DNA of 64,000 nt from Flavobacterium sp. Leaf82 (GCF_001422725.1 NZ_LMMA01000003.1:1-64000); one strand, 5' to 3'. Counted from the stretch's first letter, positions 17,345 through 26,890 are shown. The notes: generated by a model not told the origin, from the letters alone. Numbers and translations are program-made.

Positions 17345-18352
17345 TTAATTTAATAAATCTGAATTTATTTTTTCTAATTCACTATAGATATCTTTTACAT
17401 CTTGTGAATTTTCTTTTTGTAAAATTAAATTAGCAGTGTCTGTATAAACAAAAATAGTGTTTTTTAAACCCAGAAATGTAGTATGCTTACCACAACCAAT
17501 AACCATATTCCCATTTTTATCGGTTGGATGATTTTTTAGAACTAAATAATCATAGACTGATTCAAATGAGCCTAAATCTGACCATGAAAAAGCAGCGGGT
17601 ACTACTTTTATTTTTTTACTGCGTTCCATTACAGCATAATCAATACTAATCGATGGAATTTCTAATGATAGATCTAAATCTAAAAAACCATTTTTACTCG
17701 ATTCCCATACAGTTTTAGATTTTTCATATACATCCGGCTGAAATTGCTTTAATTCTTCTAAAAGAACACTCGCCTTAAAACAAAACATTCCGCTATTCCA
17801 TAAAAAATTTCCTTTTGCGATAAACTCTTTTGCAGTCGTTTCATTAGGCTTTTCTCGAAATGAAATTACTTTATCACCTTTTGATTCTATATAACCATAA
17901 CCTGTTTCTGGTTTGGTTGGAATAATACCAAATGTAACAATAAAGCCATCTTGGGCTTTTGAAATAGCCTCGTTAATCGCTTTATTGTAGTCCTCCATCT
18001 TATCAATAATATGATCTGAAGGAGTAACAATTAATATATCCTCAGGATCTGAGGCAAATGCTGCAAAAGCTATTGCAGCTGCAGTATTTCGAGGAGTTGC
18101 CTCAACTATATTTATATATGAAGTTTTGGCTTTGTCCATAACTTTACCACTTAAGTGATGATTATCAACATTGCCAACTACCATAACTTTATTTGCTAAA
18201 TGACTGTTACGATCAACAGTCATCTCGAATAGAGATTTATTTTCAAAAATCTCAAGATATTGTTTAGGCTGACTTTTTCGAGAGAGTGGCCATAGTCTGC
18301 TTCCTACTCCTCCAGTTAAAATTACATGTATGATTGAATTGTTTGTTTCCAT
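17345..18352 (-). CDS. manC: Mannose-1-phosphate guanylyltransferase (monofunctional)
   Basis: 335 residues. The pyrophosphorylase signature GGVGSRLWPLSRKSQPKQ is at about 14-31, with FREKP and NSGMF further on, both typical of GDP-mannose pyrophosphorylases. It makes GDP-mannose from mannose-1-phosphate and GTP, supplying mannose or, through other enzymes, fucose and perosamine. The C-terminal phosphomannose-isomerase cupin of the bifunctional ManC type (about 470 residues) is absent; this shorter form is a normal variant rather than a truncation, since the gene ends cleanly next to rmlB. It lies 30 bp after the TviB-like gene. Confidence 0.92.
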   Translation of the reverse strand: METNNSIIHVILTGGVGSRLWPLSRKSQPKQYLEIFENKSLFEMTVDRNSHLANKVMVVGNVDNHHLSGKVMDKAKTSYINIVEATPRNTAAAIAFAAFASDPEDILIVTPSDHIIDKMEDYNKAINEAISKAQDGFIVTFGIIPTKPETGYGYIESKGDKVISFREKPNETTAKEFIAKGNFLWNSGMFCFKASVLLEELKQFQPDVYEKSKTVWESSKNGFLDLDLSLEIPSISIDYAVMERSKKIKVVPAAFSWSDLGSFESVYDYLVLKNHPTDKNGNMVIGCGKHTTFLGLKNTIFVYTDTANLILQKENSQDVKDIYSELEKINSDLLN

Positions 18353-18382
18353 TTTTATTTAAATAAAAAAGACTTTTATGTA

Positions 18383-19696
18383 CTATAATCTATTGTCAGC
18401 TATAGTACCTAAAACTCCTTTGACGTCATATATTAAACTATCTTCTTTTTGCAACTCAGAAAAATTCAGTTTTAAAAATTCGGCATGTGCGACTCCTAAA
18501 ACAATTGCATCAAATTTTTCTTTCGGAACAAAATTTATTGTTTCTAATTTATATTCTTTTTTTACCTCTTCTGTATTAGCCAAAGGATCATATATCGTAA
18601 CCGATATTCCGTATTCTTTTAATGCTTTTACAACATCTACAATTTTTGTATTACGAACATCCGGACAATTCTCTTTAAAAGTAATTCCAAGCATTAAGAG
18701 ACGTGCCCCATTAACTGAAATTCCTTTTTTAATCATCAACTTTACAATCTGAGATGCAACATATTCACCCATACTATCATTTAAGCGTCTTCCTGCTAAA
18801 ATTATTTCAGGATGATATCCAAACTCCTGAGCTCTTTGAGCTAAATAATAAGGGTCAACACCTATGCAATGGCCTCCTACCAATCCTGGTTTAAAAGGTA
18901 AGAAATTCCACTTGGTAGATGCTGCTTCTAAAACTTCTTGTGTGTCAATATTCATTAAATTGAATATTTTAGCCAATTCATTTACAAAAGCAATATTTAT
19001 ATCACGCTGTGAATTTTCTATAACCTTAGCTGCTTCTGCTACTTTTATAGAAGGTGCTAAATGTGTACCTGCTGTAATAACAGATTTATATAGAGAATCA
19101 ACTTTTAAACCAATCTCTGGAGTCGAACCTGAAGTTACTTTTAGTATTTTTTCAACTGTATGTTCTTTATCTCCAGGATTTATTCTTTCAGGAGAATAAC
19201 CTGCATAAAAGTCTTCATTAAATTTTAATCCTGATATTTTTTCTAAAACAGGAACGCATTGTTCTTCTGTTACGCCTGGATAAACCGTTGATTCGTAAAT
19301 AACGATATCTCCTTTTTTTAATATTTTACCTACTGATTCACTTGATTTATACAAAGGAGTTAAATCAGGACGATTATTTTTATCTACCGGAGTAGGAACA
19401 GTTATTATAAAATAATTACAATCTGCTATATCATTCAAAGAAGTTGTACAAAATAATCCAACGTTAGAATTGGGATTATTAACTAAAACTTTTTGCAAAG
19501 TAGCATCATCTACTTCTAATGTTGTATCTGTACCTGATTTTAAAGAATTAACTCTAGATTCATTTATATCAAAGCCTATAACGGAATATTTTGTAGCAAA
19601 TAATCTAGCCAAAGGCAAACCAACATAACCTAAACCAATAACAGCTATTTTTATATTTTCGTCCAATTTGTACTCTTTTTTATCTATTTCAGTCAT
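18383..19696 (-). CDS. tviB: UDP-N-acetylhexosamine 6-dehydrogenase (TviB/WbpO type)
   Basis: 437 residues. An N-terminal Rossmann domain with IGLGYVGLPLA (19-29), a central helical domain and the catalytic cysteine in GLVGGHCIGVDPYYL at about residue 277 identify the nucleotide-sugar dehydrogenase family. The HCIGVDPYYL form is characteristic of the TviB/WbpO branch, which oxidises UDP-GalNAc or UDP-GlcNAc to the uronic acid, and not of UDP-glucose dehydrogenases, which carry FGGSCF as in the gene at 20516-21907. Together with the WbpP-like epimerase it predicts UDP-GalNAcA, as in Vi antigen. It is the first gene after a promoter at 19764-19795. Confidence 0.9.
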   Translation of the reverse strand: MTEIDKKEYKLDENIKIAVIGLGYVGLPLARLFATKYSVIGFDINESRVNSLKSGTDTTLEVDDATLQKVLVNNPNSNVGLFCTTSLNDIADCNYFIITVPTPVDKNNRPDLTPLYKSSESVGKILKKGDIVIYESTVYPGVTEEQCVPVLEKISGLKFNEDFYAGYSPERINPGDKEHTVEKILKVTSGSTPEIGLKVDSLYKSVITAGTHLAPSIKVAEAAKVIENSQRDINIAFVNELAKIFNLMNIDTQEVLEAASTKWNFLPFKPGLVGGHCIGVDPYYLAQRAQEFGYHPEIILAGRRLNDSMGEYVASQIVKLMIKKGISVNGARLLMLGITFKENCPDVRNTKIVDVVKALKEYGISVTIYDPLANTEEVKKEYKLETINFVPKEKFDAIVLGVAHAEFLKLNFSELQKEDSLIYDVKGVLGTIADNRL

Positions 19697-19763
19697 AACA
19701 ATTCACGGCTTCGCCCTTCTGAGTCACAAAGATTGGACACAGACACTCTAAAATCATTTTCGG

Positions 19764-19795
19764 CAAATATAACATATTAAGTCAATTTATTCAAT
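19764..19795 (-). promoter_or_regulatory. Predicted promoter before the TviB-like gene
   Basis: On the minus strand, TATATTTG (19771-19764) matches the Bacteroidota -7 element TAnnTTTG, and ATTG (19795-19792) lies 20 bases upstream at the -33 position. The start would fall near 19757, leaving a leader of about 60 nt. It lies within the 270 bp between the antiterminator gene and tviB, so most of the locus (tviB to the left edge) could be expressed separately. Confidence 0.6.
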
Positions 19796-19810
19796 ACGGT
19801 TTCCCGTATT
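19793..19810 (-). promoter_or_regulatory. Perfect hairpin with GAAA tetraloop downstream of the antiterminator gene
   Basis: AATACGG and CCGTATT are perfect 7-bp arms. On the minus strand they enclose GAAA, a stable GNRA loop. No U-tract follows, so it is not a standard terminator. It overlaps the -33 region of the predicted tviB promoter and lies about 155 nt after the UpxY-like stop codon. It may be a pause or antitermination recruitment element. Confidence 0.45.
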
Positions 19811-19966
19811 CCTAAAAAAACAACCAATTAAAAAACAATAATAAACAACAACCCTCTCTCAATCAGTTTATAAAAAAATACATTATAAAAAAAACAGACA
19901 ATAAAATCTCTCTTTTTAGAAATTTCACCTTCTGTTTTAGTAGCAGTAGTTAACAGTATAACTATA

Positions 19967-20434
19967 TTATTTGTATTTTATTTTAAGTACACAACCTAAA
20001 GATTCAAGTACTAATGTATAATAAGTATTAGATATTTCCTGAACTATAGCATCCTGATTACTAAATACTCCTGTTTCTAATTTTATACGATCTCCAACCT
20101 GAATTGAAGTTACAGAAATATCACTAATATTTGGAGCCTTAAGACTTGTTTTTATAATATGAATTTCTTCCTCTCGAACAATTGCTGGTTTTCCTAACCA
20201 AAACAAATATCGAACTAACCCTGAAATTTGAAAAACAGAATTTCGGTCAACATCTTCTAAATAAACAAAAACATAGGAATTAAAAAGAGGTACTTCAATT
20301 TTCTTTTTTCTATCTGACCATTCCTTAATCTGAGTAATTAATGGACAGTAACACTCTATTCCAATTTCATTAAGCCTTTCCGCTACCTTTTTCTCCCATT
20401 TGGGTTTCGTATAAACTACATACCAATTTTTCAT
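19967..20434 (-). CDS. UpxY/NusG-like transcription antitermination factor
   Basis: 155 residues. An N-terminal NGN domain starts WYVVYTKPKWEKKVAERL and contains the YCPLITQIKEWSDRKKK and PLFNSYVFVY segments typical of NusG paralogues. A C-terminal KOW-like domain begins near residue 110 (IQVGDRIKLETG). Such specialised NusG proteins (UpxY in Bacteroides, RfaH, LoaP) let RNA polymerase read through long polysaccharide operons. It lies between ugd and tviB, inside the locus rather than at its head, and just before a second promoter. Housekeeping NusG is longer and normally sits next to the rplK/rplA ribosomal genes. The role is firm at family level; the exact target site is unknown. Confidence 0.88.
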   Translation of the reverse strand: MKNWYVVYTKPKWEKKVAERLNEIGIECYCPLITQIKEWSDRKKKIEVPLFNSYVFVYLEDVDRNSVFQISGLVRYLFWLGKPAIVREEEIHIIKTSLKAPNISDISVTSIQVGDRIKLETGVFSNQDAIVQEISNTYYTLVLESLGCVLKIKYK

Positions 20435-20515
20435 CCTCTTTTATATTGAAATAAAAATCTTAAACAACCCTCCTCATTCATTCCATATTAAATTTTAATT
20501 CAATATTCTTCGAAA

Positions 20516-21907
20516 TTAAGAACCTATTCCTTTATAAATAAATCCAATTGATTCAAGTTCTTTCACATTTAATATATTCCTTCCATCAAATAAAAATGCA
20601 GGCTTATGCATCGAATCATAAATTTTTTGCCAATCATAGGTTGTAAATTCATCCCATTCTGTAAGAATCGCAATTGCATGAGATCCTTTACAAGCTTCGT
20701 ATGCATTATCAAATATCGCTAATGCTTTATTATTTTCTTCCACAGTTCTAGTTTCAAGATAATCCAAATCACTTAGCATTTTACTTCTTGAAACCTTTGG
20801 GTCATAAACAGAAATTTTGGCTTGTTCATTAATTAAATCATCTGCTACATAAATTGCAGCTGATTCACGAGTATCATTCGTATCTTTTTTGAAAGCCCAG
20901 CCTAAAAAAGTGATTTTTTTATCTGCAACAGTATTATATAATGTTTGAACGATTTTATTTGAAAATCTTCTTTTTTGATGATCATTCATTATAATTACTT
21001 GTTCCCAATAATCAGCTACTTCATTCAATGCATATGATTTTGCAATATAAACTAAATTCAAAATATCTTTTTGAAAACAAGAACCTCCAAAACCAACTGA
21101 CGCTTTTAAAAATTTAGGACCAATTCTGCTGTCCATTCCAATTGCTTTTGCTACTTCATTTACATCTGCTCCTGTCTTTTCACACAATTCAGACATTGCA
21201 TTTATAGAGGAAATACGCTGTGCCAAAAATGCATTTGCAGTTAGCTTAGATAATTCTGATGACCAAACATTAGTAGTCAGGATCTTATCCTTACTTACCC
21301 AATTTGCATAAACATCAACTAATGCATTTATTGCTTCTTCTCCTTCTGGAGTTGTATCACCACCTATTAAAATTCTATCTGGATTTAATAAATCTGAAAC
21401 TGCTGTACCTTCAGCCAAAAATTCAGGATTTGATAAAATTTGAAATTGAACTCCATTTCCAGTATTATCTAAAATACTTTTTATAGCCTCAGCTGTACGC
21501 ACTGGCAAAGTAGATTTTTCGACTACAATTTTATTTTGTTTTGCTACTTTGGCTATTTGTCTTGCACAAAGTTCAATATATTTTAAATCAGCAGCCATAC
21601 CTTTTCCTTTTCCATAGGTTTTAGTTGGCGTATTTACAGATATAAAAATTACCTGAGCTTCATCTATCGCTTTTTCTACTTCTGTAGAAAAGAAAAGATT
21701 TCTTCCTCTCGCTTCAGCTACTATTTGAGAAAGTCCCGGTTCATAAATCGGGATATTATCTGTATTTGGATCATTCCAATCTTTAATTCTTTGTTCGTTC
21801 AAATCGACAACAGTGACTTGAATATGTGGACATTTTTGAGCAATTACTGCCATTGTTGGACCTCCAACATAACCTGCACCAATGCAACAAATTTTTGTAA
21901 TTTTCAT
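20516..21907 (-). CDS. ugd: UDP-glucose 6-dehydrogenase (eukaryotic-type length)
   Basis: 463 residues. It has the NAD site [13 protein letters not shown] (9-21), [12 protein letters not shown], and the catalytic Cys277 in [10 protein letters not shown]. The length and the [11 protein letters not shown] form resemble animal-type UGDH rather than the shorter bacterial enzyme. It oxidises UDP-glucose to UDP-glucuronate in the cytoplasm. It follows the epimerase gene by 27 bp and precedes the antiterminator gene by 81 bp. UDP-GlcA may be used in the polymer or converted further. Confidence 0.92.
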   Translation of the reverse strand: MKITKICCIGAGYVGGPTMAVIAQKCPHIQVTVVDLNEQRIKDWNDPNTDNIPIYEPGLSQIVAEARGRNLFFSTEVEKAIDEAQVIFISVNTPTKTYGKGKGMAADLKYIELCARQIAKVAKQNKIVVEKSTLPVRTAEAIKSILDNTGNGVQFQILSNPEFLAEGTAVSDLLNPDRILIGGDTTPEGEEAINALVDVYANWVSKDKILTTNVWSSELSKLTANAFLAQRISSINAMSELCEKTGADVNEVAKAIGMDSRIGPKFLKASVGFGGSCFQKDILNLVYIAKSYALNEVADYWEQVIIMNDHQKRRFSNKIVQTLYNTVADKKITFLGWAFKKDTNDTRESAAIYVADDLINEQAKISVYDPKVSRSKMLSDLDYLETRTVEENNKALAIFDNAYEACKGSHAIAILTEWDEFTTYDWQKIYDSMHKPAFLFDGRNILNVKELESIGFIYKGIGS

Positions 21908-21934
21908 CTATTTTCTATTATCTTGAACTTTATT

Positions 21935-22918
21935 TTATTTCAAATTATTCCAGTACCAATTCACAGCTTCTTTTAAACCTTCTTGCAAAGAATATTTTGG
22001 ATCATAACCCAATACGGCTTTTGCCTTTTCAATACTTGCTAATGAATGAGGAATATCTCCGGCTCTATTTGCTCCATAAATAATTTTTACATCAGCTATT
22101 TTAGCATCAAATTCAGCTAAATATTGTTTTAAATACCTTACCAAATCATTTAGTGTATTTCGATCACCAAATGCTGTATTGTAAACTGTATTAATTGCTT
22201 CTGGATTTTGACTTAACATTGCCAATTCATTCATTTGAATTACATTATCTATATAAGTAAAATCGCGGGAATAATTTCCGTCACCATTAATTACCGGACT
22301 TTCATACTTCATTAACTGTAAAACAAACTTAGGAATCACGGCTGCATAAGCTCCATTAGGATCTTGTTTTCTTCCAAAAACATTAAAATAACGCAATCCT
22401 ATAGTTTCTAATCCGTAAGTTTTGCTAAAGATCTCGGCATATAATTCGTTTACATATTTTGTAATAGCGTATGGAGATAATGGTTTCCCAATTACATCTT
22501 CTACTTTTGGTAATCCCTCAGAATCTCCGTATGTAGAAGAACTTGCAGCATATATAAAACGTTTTACTTTTGCATCGCGAGCGGCAACCAACATATTTAA
22601 AAAACCAGAAACATTAACATCATTTGTTGTAATTGGATCATTTATAGATCTTGGAACTGAACCTAAAGCGGCTTGATGCAAAACATAATCAACTCCCTCT
22701 ACAGCTAAAATACAATCTGCAATATTTCGAATATCACCTTCAATTAATTTAAAGTCCGGATTTTCTATAAAAGCTTTTAAATTATGGCGATGACCTGTTG
22801 CAAAATTATCCAGACAAACAACCTTATGTCCTAATCCTAAAAAATATTCAGATAAATTAGAACCAATAAAGCCTGCTCCGCCAGTAATTAAAATTGTATT
22901 TTGAATTGATTTTTGCAT
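21935..22918 (-). CDS. wbpP: UDP-N-acetylglucosamine 4-epimerase (WbpP/TviC-type SDR)
   Basis: 327 residues, extended SDR. GGAGFIGSNL (13-22) binds NAD. ALGSVPRSI, AASSSTYGD and YAITK supply the active-site Ser and Tyr-x3-Lys. The GSVPRSI plus ASSSTYGD combination is characteristic of the WbpP/WbgU/TviC group, which interconverts UDP-GlcNAc and UDP-GalNAc. With the TviB-like dehydrogenase it would lead to UDP-GalNAcA. It lies 12 bp downstream of wzc. UDP-glucuronate 4-epimerase activity is a possible alternative, since ugd is the next gene. Confidence 0.87.
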   Translation of the reverse strand: MQKSIQNTILITGGAGFIGSNLSEYFLGLGHKVVCLDNFATGHRHNLKAFIENPDFKLIEGDIRNIADCILAVEGVDYVLHQAALGSVPRSINDPITTNDVNVSGFLNMLVAARDAKVKRFIYAASSSTYGDSEGLPKVEDVIGKPLSPYAITKYVNELYAEIFSKTYGLETIGLRYFNVFGRKQDPNGAYAAVIPKFVLQLMKYESPVINGDGNYSRDFTYIDNVIQMNELAMLSQNPEAINTVYNTAFGDRNTLNDLVRYLKQYLAEFDAKIADVKIIYGANRAGDIPHSLASIEKAKAVLGYDPKYSLQEGLKEAVNWYWNNLK

Positions 22919-22930
22919 TATTTCAAATTA

Positions 22931-25378
22931 TTATTTTTTGAATTTATTCAAAATTGTCTTCCATAAACCTGGTTTTTCTTCTTCTTCATGATACCCATTC
23001 GCATAAGCTCCGTAACCGTATCCATACCCATAAGCCGTACCATATTTTGCTTTATTCTCATAACCATTCAAAACAATACTTGCATTTGTAAGTTCACCTC
23101 GTTTTATTCTGGTATTCAATAAAGTTATCATATCCTTTTTCGTATAATTCTGTCTTACAATATAAAGAGTAACATCAGCATACTGTGCTAATTCTAATGC
23201 ATCTGAGACTAACCCAACCGGAGGTGTATCAAGAACAATATAATCGTATTTTTGTTTTAATTCGATAATTAATTCCTTCATTGCATCACTTAAAATCAAC
23301 TCTGAAGGGTTTGGAGGTATTGGTCCAGATAATATAACGTCAAGATTTGGAATTTGTGTTGAGTTTGTAATCTCTGCTAAACTATTTTGTTTAATTAAAT
23401 AATTAACAACTCCAATCTGGTTTTTCAAGCTAAATTCATCTGCCAGTCTTGGTTTTCTTAAATCTAAACCTATGATTACAGTTTTCTTTTCGCTCAAAGC
23501 AAAAACCGTAGCAATATTTATGGAACAAAATGTTTTTCCTTCACCACTTATAGAAGAAGTAATCATTAAAGTTTTAGAACCACTTACCTGCTGTTTTTTA
23601 TACAAAAACTGCAACGAAGATCGAATCGTTCTAAATGCTTCAGAAAGTGCCGATTTTGGCTTATCAAACACTGCTAAATTCAAAGAATTTTTATTAATCC
23701 CAACTACACCAATTAAAGGAATTTGAGTTAATTTACTAATATCTTCTGTATTTTGAATCGAATTATTAATAAATAAAAATCCAAAAATAATTAACAAAGG
23801 CACTAATATCCCTATAAATAAAGCTAGTATATAATTTACCGAAGTTTTAGGCCCTAATAATCCTCCTCCAATATCTTTTGCAGGATCAATAAAATGAATA
23901 TCTGATAAATTAGAAGCTTTTACGATTTCTGCTTCATTTCTTTTTTTGAGAAATTCGGTATAAATATTATCGCTTAAGTCATATTTTCTTTGAATTTTCA
24001 ATAACTCTTGCTGCTCTTCAGGAAGTCTCTTAACAGTACTTTCTGCCTGACCTATTTTAGCATTTACAATCGACAAATCATACATTAATGATGATTTTGC
24101 AGATGCAATATTTTCTAACAGAACACTTTTTACAGCTTGCATTTGATTGTCAAAGTCTTTAAAAATCTTATCACTTTTTACTGCATAAGCCATTTCTGAT
24201 CTTTGAGTAGAAAGCGAAATAAGCTTTGACACATTTACTACAACATTTGGATCATCTATTCCTGCAACTGATGGCGCTGGTAATCGTGAATAATCAACGC
24301 TATTATTTAAATATGATTTTAAAGAATTATAATAAGCAATTTTTCTTGTTACTTCATCTTTCTTAACATCAAAATCCATTATCTTATCAGAGAATTTAGC
24401 ACCTCCGCCTTCGATCTCATAAATGTTTTTATCTTTTCTAAATGATTTTAGCTCGCTACCTGTTTCTTTTAATTGTGACTCCATTGCAACAAGAGTGCTA
24501 TCAATAAATCTAATGGTATTGGTTGCAAACTGATTTTTTCCGTCAAGTTGAATTTTTATCAACATTTTTACTGTAGAGTTCAAATAATCTACCATTCTGG
24601 CTTTATTTGTCCCTTGCATTCCTAAAGTTAGTATTGACCCACCTTTATCATCAGAACTTACAGCTATGCCTCTATATCCTGAAACTGTACCATCAAAATC
24701 ATTGAATTTTACGAAATATTCATTCCCTGTATATAAACCAGGATTATCATTTATTTGTAGTTTCCAATTAAGAAAAGGCAATGAAACTTGCTCTCCAACT
24801 TTGTATTTTTTCACAAACAATTCTGTAGGCTGAACCGCAGTATTACTATATGAATTATTAGAATATGTAATTAACGAAACTGAATTAGTTTCGAAAGGAA
24901 TTCGAATCTGGTATTCATTTTCACTCACAAATTTAATCCCAATTAACCTGTTTGCAAGTTGCCCTTTTGATTTATCAATATTTACATAAAAAGGAACAGC
25001 CCCATATGCATCAGTTAAATTATATTTACCTTGTACCAGATAATCAATATAAAATTGCAATTTACTAACAACTAATTCATTATGAGATCTAGATTGCAAT
25101 ACTGTAGAGATGCCGTTTACCTGATCTGAACTTCCTCCCCAATTAAAAACCAAACTAGTATTTGATGTAAAGAAAGGATTGCTTTCTTCCTTAATAGAAA
25201 TCAATGTTTGCATTCCGTAAATTTTCTCTTTACGGATATTAATTTGGTAAGCAACTGTAAAGGCAATTATCAAACTGGCTAAAAACCATTTCCAATAACT
25301 TAAAACTTTCATTAAGAAACCTTTAAAATCAAAATTTGAATGATTCTCAAAAATGGAAAAATCTTTTATATCTAACAT
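22931..25378 (-). CDS. wzc: Wzc-type polysaccharide co-polymerase with BY-kinase domain
   Basis: 815 residues. The N-terminal Wzz domain has a transmembrane helix at about 30-46, a long periplasmic coiled region, and a second transmembrane helix near 512-530. The cytoplasmic bacterial tyrosine kinase domain follows: Walker A in SGEGKTFCSIN, Walker A' in VIIGLDLRKPR and Walker B in YIVLDTPP. The tail has a tyrosine cluster (YGYGYGAYANGY), the usual autophosphorylation site. It controls chain length and export of the polymer across the inner membrane with the Wza lipoprotein encoded 15 bp upstream. No Wzb-type phosphatase gene was recognised nearby. Confidence 0.94.
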   Translation of the reverse strand: MLDIKDFSIFENHSNFDFKGFLMKVLSYWKWFLASLIIAFTVAYQINIRKEKIYGMQTLISIKEESNPFFTSNTSLVFNWGGSSDQVNGISTVLQSRSHNELVVSKLQFYIDYLVQGKYNLTDAYGAVPFYVNIDKSKGQLANRLIGIKFVSENEYQIRIPFETNSVSLITYSNNSYSNTAVQPTELFVKKYKVGEQVSLPFLNWKLQINDNPGLYTGNEYFVKFNDFDGTVSGYRGIAVSSDDKGGSILTLGMQGTNKARMVDYLNSTVKMLIKIQLDGKNQFATNTIRFIDSTLVAMESQLKETGSELKSFRKDKNIYEIEGGGAKFSDKIMDFDVKKDEVTRKIAYYNSLKSYLNNSVDYSRLPAPSVAGIDDPNVVVNVSKLISLSTQRSEMAYAVKSDKIFKDFDNQMQAVKSVLLENIASAKSSLMYDLSIVNAKIGQAESTVKRLPEEQQELLKIQRKYDLSDNIYTEFLKKRNEAEIVKASNLSDIHFIDPAKDIGGGLLGPKTSVNYILALFIGILVPLLIIFGFLFINNSIQNTEDISKLTQIPLIGVVGINKNSLNLAVFDKPKSALSEAFRTIRSSLQFLYKKQQVSGSKTLMITSSISGEGKTFCSINIATVFALSEKKTVIIGLDLRKPRLADEFSLKNQIGVVNYLIKQNSLAEITNSTQIPNLDVILSGPIPPNPSELILSDAMKELIIELKQKYDYIVLDTPPVGLVSDALELAQYADVTLYIVRQNYTKKDMITLLNTRIKRGELTNASIVLNGYENKAKYGTAYGYGYGYGAYANGYHEEEEKPGLWKTILNKFKK

Positions 25379-25393
25379 TTTTTGAATTTAGTT

Positions 25394-26185
25394 TTAGTTT
25401 TTAAGCAACAAAAAAACTGTGGTAGCCAATGACAAAACGGTAACAATTGTAGCAATAGATTCTATACCGGTTTTTCCTGTTCCCCAAGTTTTTTGTTTAA
25501 GTGGTTTTACATAAACATAATCATTAGGCTGTAAATAGTAATAAGGTGATTTCATTACATTAACATCAGTTAAATCTATATCATTCATTTGTACACCAGT
25601 TGGTGTTTGGCGAATTACGGTTACTGATTTTCTATTTCCGGTAATTGTTATATCTCCAGCATTTGCAATAGCTTCCATTATATTTACGTGCTCCTGGTAA
25701 AGTGTTTTTGTCCCTGTACTTCCTACTTCACCATTTATAGTATATTTAAAACCTGCTAATTTTACTGTCACAAAAATATTAGCCTCACTTTTAAAATATT
25801 CTTCGAGCAGTTTTTTTTCAATTATAATTCGAACTTCTTCGACAGTATATCCGATGACATTAATTTCACCTAAAATTGGCATTCTAATATTTCCATGATC
25901 GTCAACTGTAAATCCGTTAAAATACAAACCCGACTCAGATTTTCCAGCTCCGGACGAATTTTCTGTTGTATTAAAAATGGATACTAACTTAGAATCAATA
26001 GCTTTTATATCAACACTCAAAACATCATTTACTTGTAATCTATAAGGTTTTGACTCAACAGCAGAAACTGTGTTTTGTTCTCCTGAATTATTTTTATCTT
26101 GTAAATACACAAGATCTTTCACAGGAATGCAAGAGGTAAATAACACACTAATTAATAGCAGTATATAAAAGCAGTTTTTTGTCAT
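25394..26185 (-). CDS. wza: Polysaccharide export lipoprotein, Wza family
   Basis: 263 residues. A type II signal peptide ends in LFTSC (Cys19 lipidated). A poly-export domain follows (YRLQVNDVLSVDIKA, about 48-62) and an SLBB domain (FKYTINGEVGSTGT). A hydrophobic C-terminal helix at about 242-260 would cross the outer membrane as the Wza alpha-barrel does. The sequence after the cysteine (IPVKD) does not look like the surface-export signal of Bacteroidota lipoproteins, which suits a periplasm-facing anchor. It is the first gene of the polysaccharide locus, 71 bp after recR, with its own promoter at 26202-26232, and pairs with the kinase-type Wzc. Confidence 0.93.
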   Translation of the reverse strand: MTKNCFYILLLISVLFTSCIPVKDLVYLQDKNNSGEQNTVSAVESKPYRLQVNDVLSVDIKAIDSKLVSIFNTTENSSGAGKSESGLYFNGFTVDDHGNIRMPILGEINVIGYTVEEVRIIIEKKLLEEYFKSEANIFVTVKLAGFKYTINGEVGSTGTKTLYQEHVNIMEAIANAGDITITGNRKSVTVIRQTPTGVQMNDIDLTDVNVMKSPYYYLQPNDYVYVKPLKQKTWGTGKTGIESIATIVTVLSLATTVFLLLKN

Positions 26186-26201
26186 TATTAAAATTTTATC
26201 G

Positions 26202-26232
26202 CAAATATAGCTTTTCCTTTAATCTTCAGAAA
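26202..26232 (-). promoter_or_regulatory. Predicted promoter of the polysaccharide locus
   Basis: Minus strand: TATATTTG (26209-26202) is a full match to TAnnTTTG. TTTC (26232-26229) lies exactly 19 bases upstream, one base off the consensus TTTG. The predicted start near 26195 gives a short leader of about 10 nt before wza. It lies just after the recR stop codon, partly in the 71-bp recR-wza gap. Confidence 0.6.
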
Positions 26233-26256
26233 ATCTAAGTTTTATTTGGGGTTTAT

Positions 26257-26877
26257 TTAATTGTTTTTGAAAGTTTTTTCGAACGGAACCCGATGTAAAA
26301 TACTTCTGCCAAGTGTAATTTCGTCTGCATATTCTAATTCATCACCTACAGATATACCTCTGGCGATGGTAGAAATCACAATATCTGATTCGGCAATTTG
26401 TTTATAGATATAAAAATTAGTTGTATCGCCTTCCATTGTAGAACTTAATGCAAAAATAATTTCTATAACTTTTCCCGATTTCACTTTTTCGACTAAACTT
26501 GAAATATTTAATTGACTTGGTCCCACACCTTCTATTGGAGAAATTTTTCCACCTAAAACATGATAAATACCTTTATATTGTCCAGTATTTTCAATAGCCA
26601 TTACATCGCGAATATCTTCGACAACACAAATGGTTTGATGATTTCTGGTTAGGTTAGCACAAATTTCACAAACTTTTGTATCTGAAATATTATGACAACT
26701 TTCGCAAAACTTAATATCTTCCCGCATCTTCAATAATGCCTGAGATAAAAAACCTGTTTGTTCCTTAGGTTGTTTTAATAAATGAAGCACCAATCGTAAT
26801 GCCGTGCGCTTACCAATTCCTGGTAATTGCGACATTTCGTTGACTGCCTTTTCTATTAGTTTTGATGAAAATTCCAT
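26257..26877 (-). CDS. recR: Recombination protein RecR
   Basis: 206 residues, the normal length. An N-terminal helix-hairpin-helix ([15 protein letters not shown]), a four-cysteine zinc finger (CESC...CEIC, about 57-72), a Toprim domain ([14 protein letters not shown]) and the C-terminal [12 protein letters not shown] segment are all present. It works with RecF/RecO in loading RecA at single-strand gaps. It lies immediately upstream of the polysaccharide locus in the same direction but has no functional link to it. Confidence 0.97.
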   Translation of the reverse strand: MEFSSKLIEKAVNEMSQLPGIGKRTALRLVLHLLKQPKEQTGFLSQALLKMREDIKFCESCHNISDTKVCEICANLTRNHQTICVVEDIRDVMAIENTGQYKGIYHVLGGKISPIEGVGPSQLNISSLVEKVKSGKVIEIIFALSSTMEGDTTNFYIYKQIAESDIVISTIARGISVGDELEYADEITLGRSILHRVPFEKTFKNN

Positions 26878-26882
26878 GACGA

Positions 26883-26890
26883 CAAAAGTA
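26883..26890 (-). promoter_or_regulatory. -7 element directly in front of recR
   Basis: TACTTTTG on the minus strand (26890-26883) matches TAnnTTTG and ends five bases before the recR ATG at 26877. Transcription would begin at or next to the start codon, so the message would be nearly leaderless. No convincing -33 box is visible 19-20 bases upstream, which lowers confidence. Confidence 0.4.

Noticed and set aside
17345..18352. Guanylyltransferase as a truncated bifunctional ManC
   Set aside because: The length of 335 residues fits the monofunctional family, the stop is followed at once by rmlB, and no remnant of the isomerase domain is present.
18378..18752. 124-codon plus-strand frame opposite the TviB-like gene
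   Set aside because: The minus-strand gene is a clear full-length enzyme here; the antisense frame shows no domain or start signal.
19697..19740. Slightly GC-richer leader before tviB as a riboswitch
   Set aside because: Only a 3-bp stem can be drawn and no known aptamer pattern is seen.
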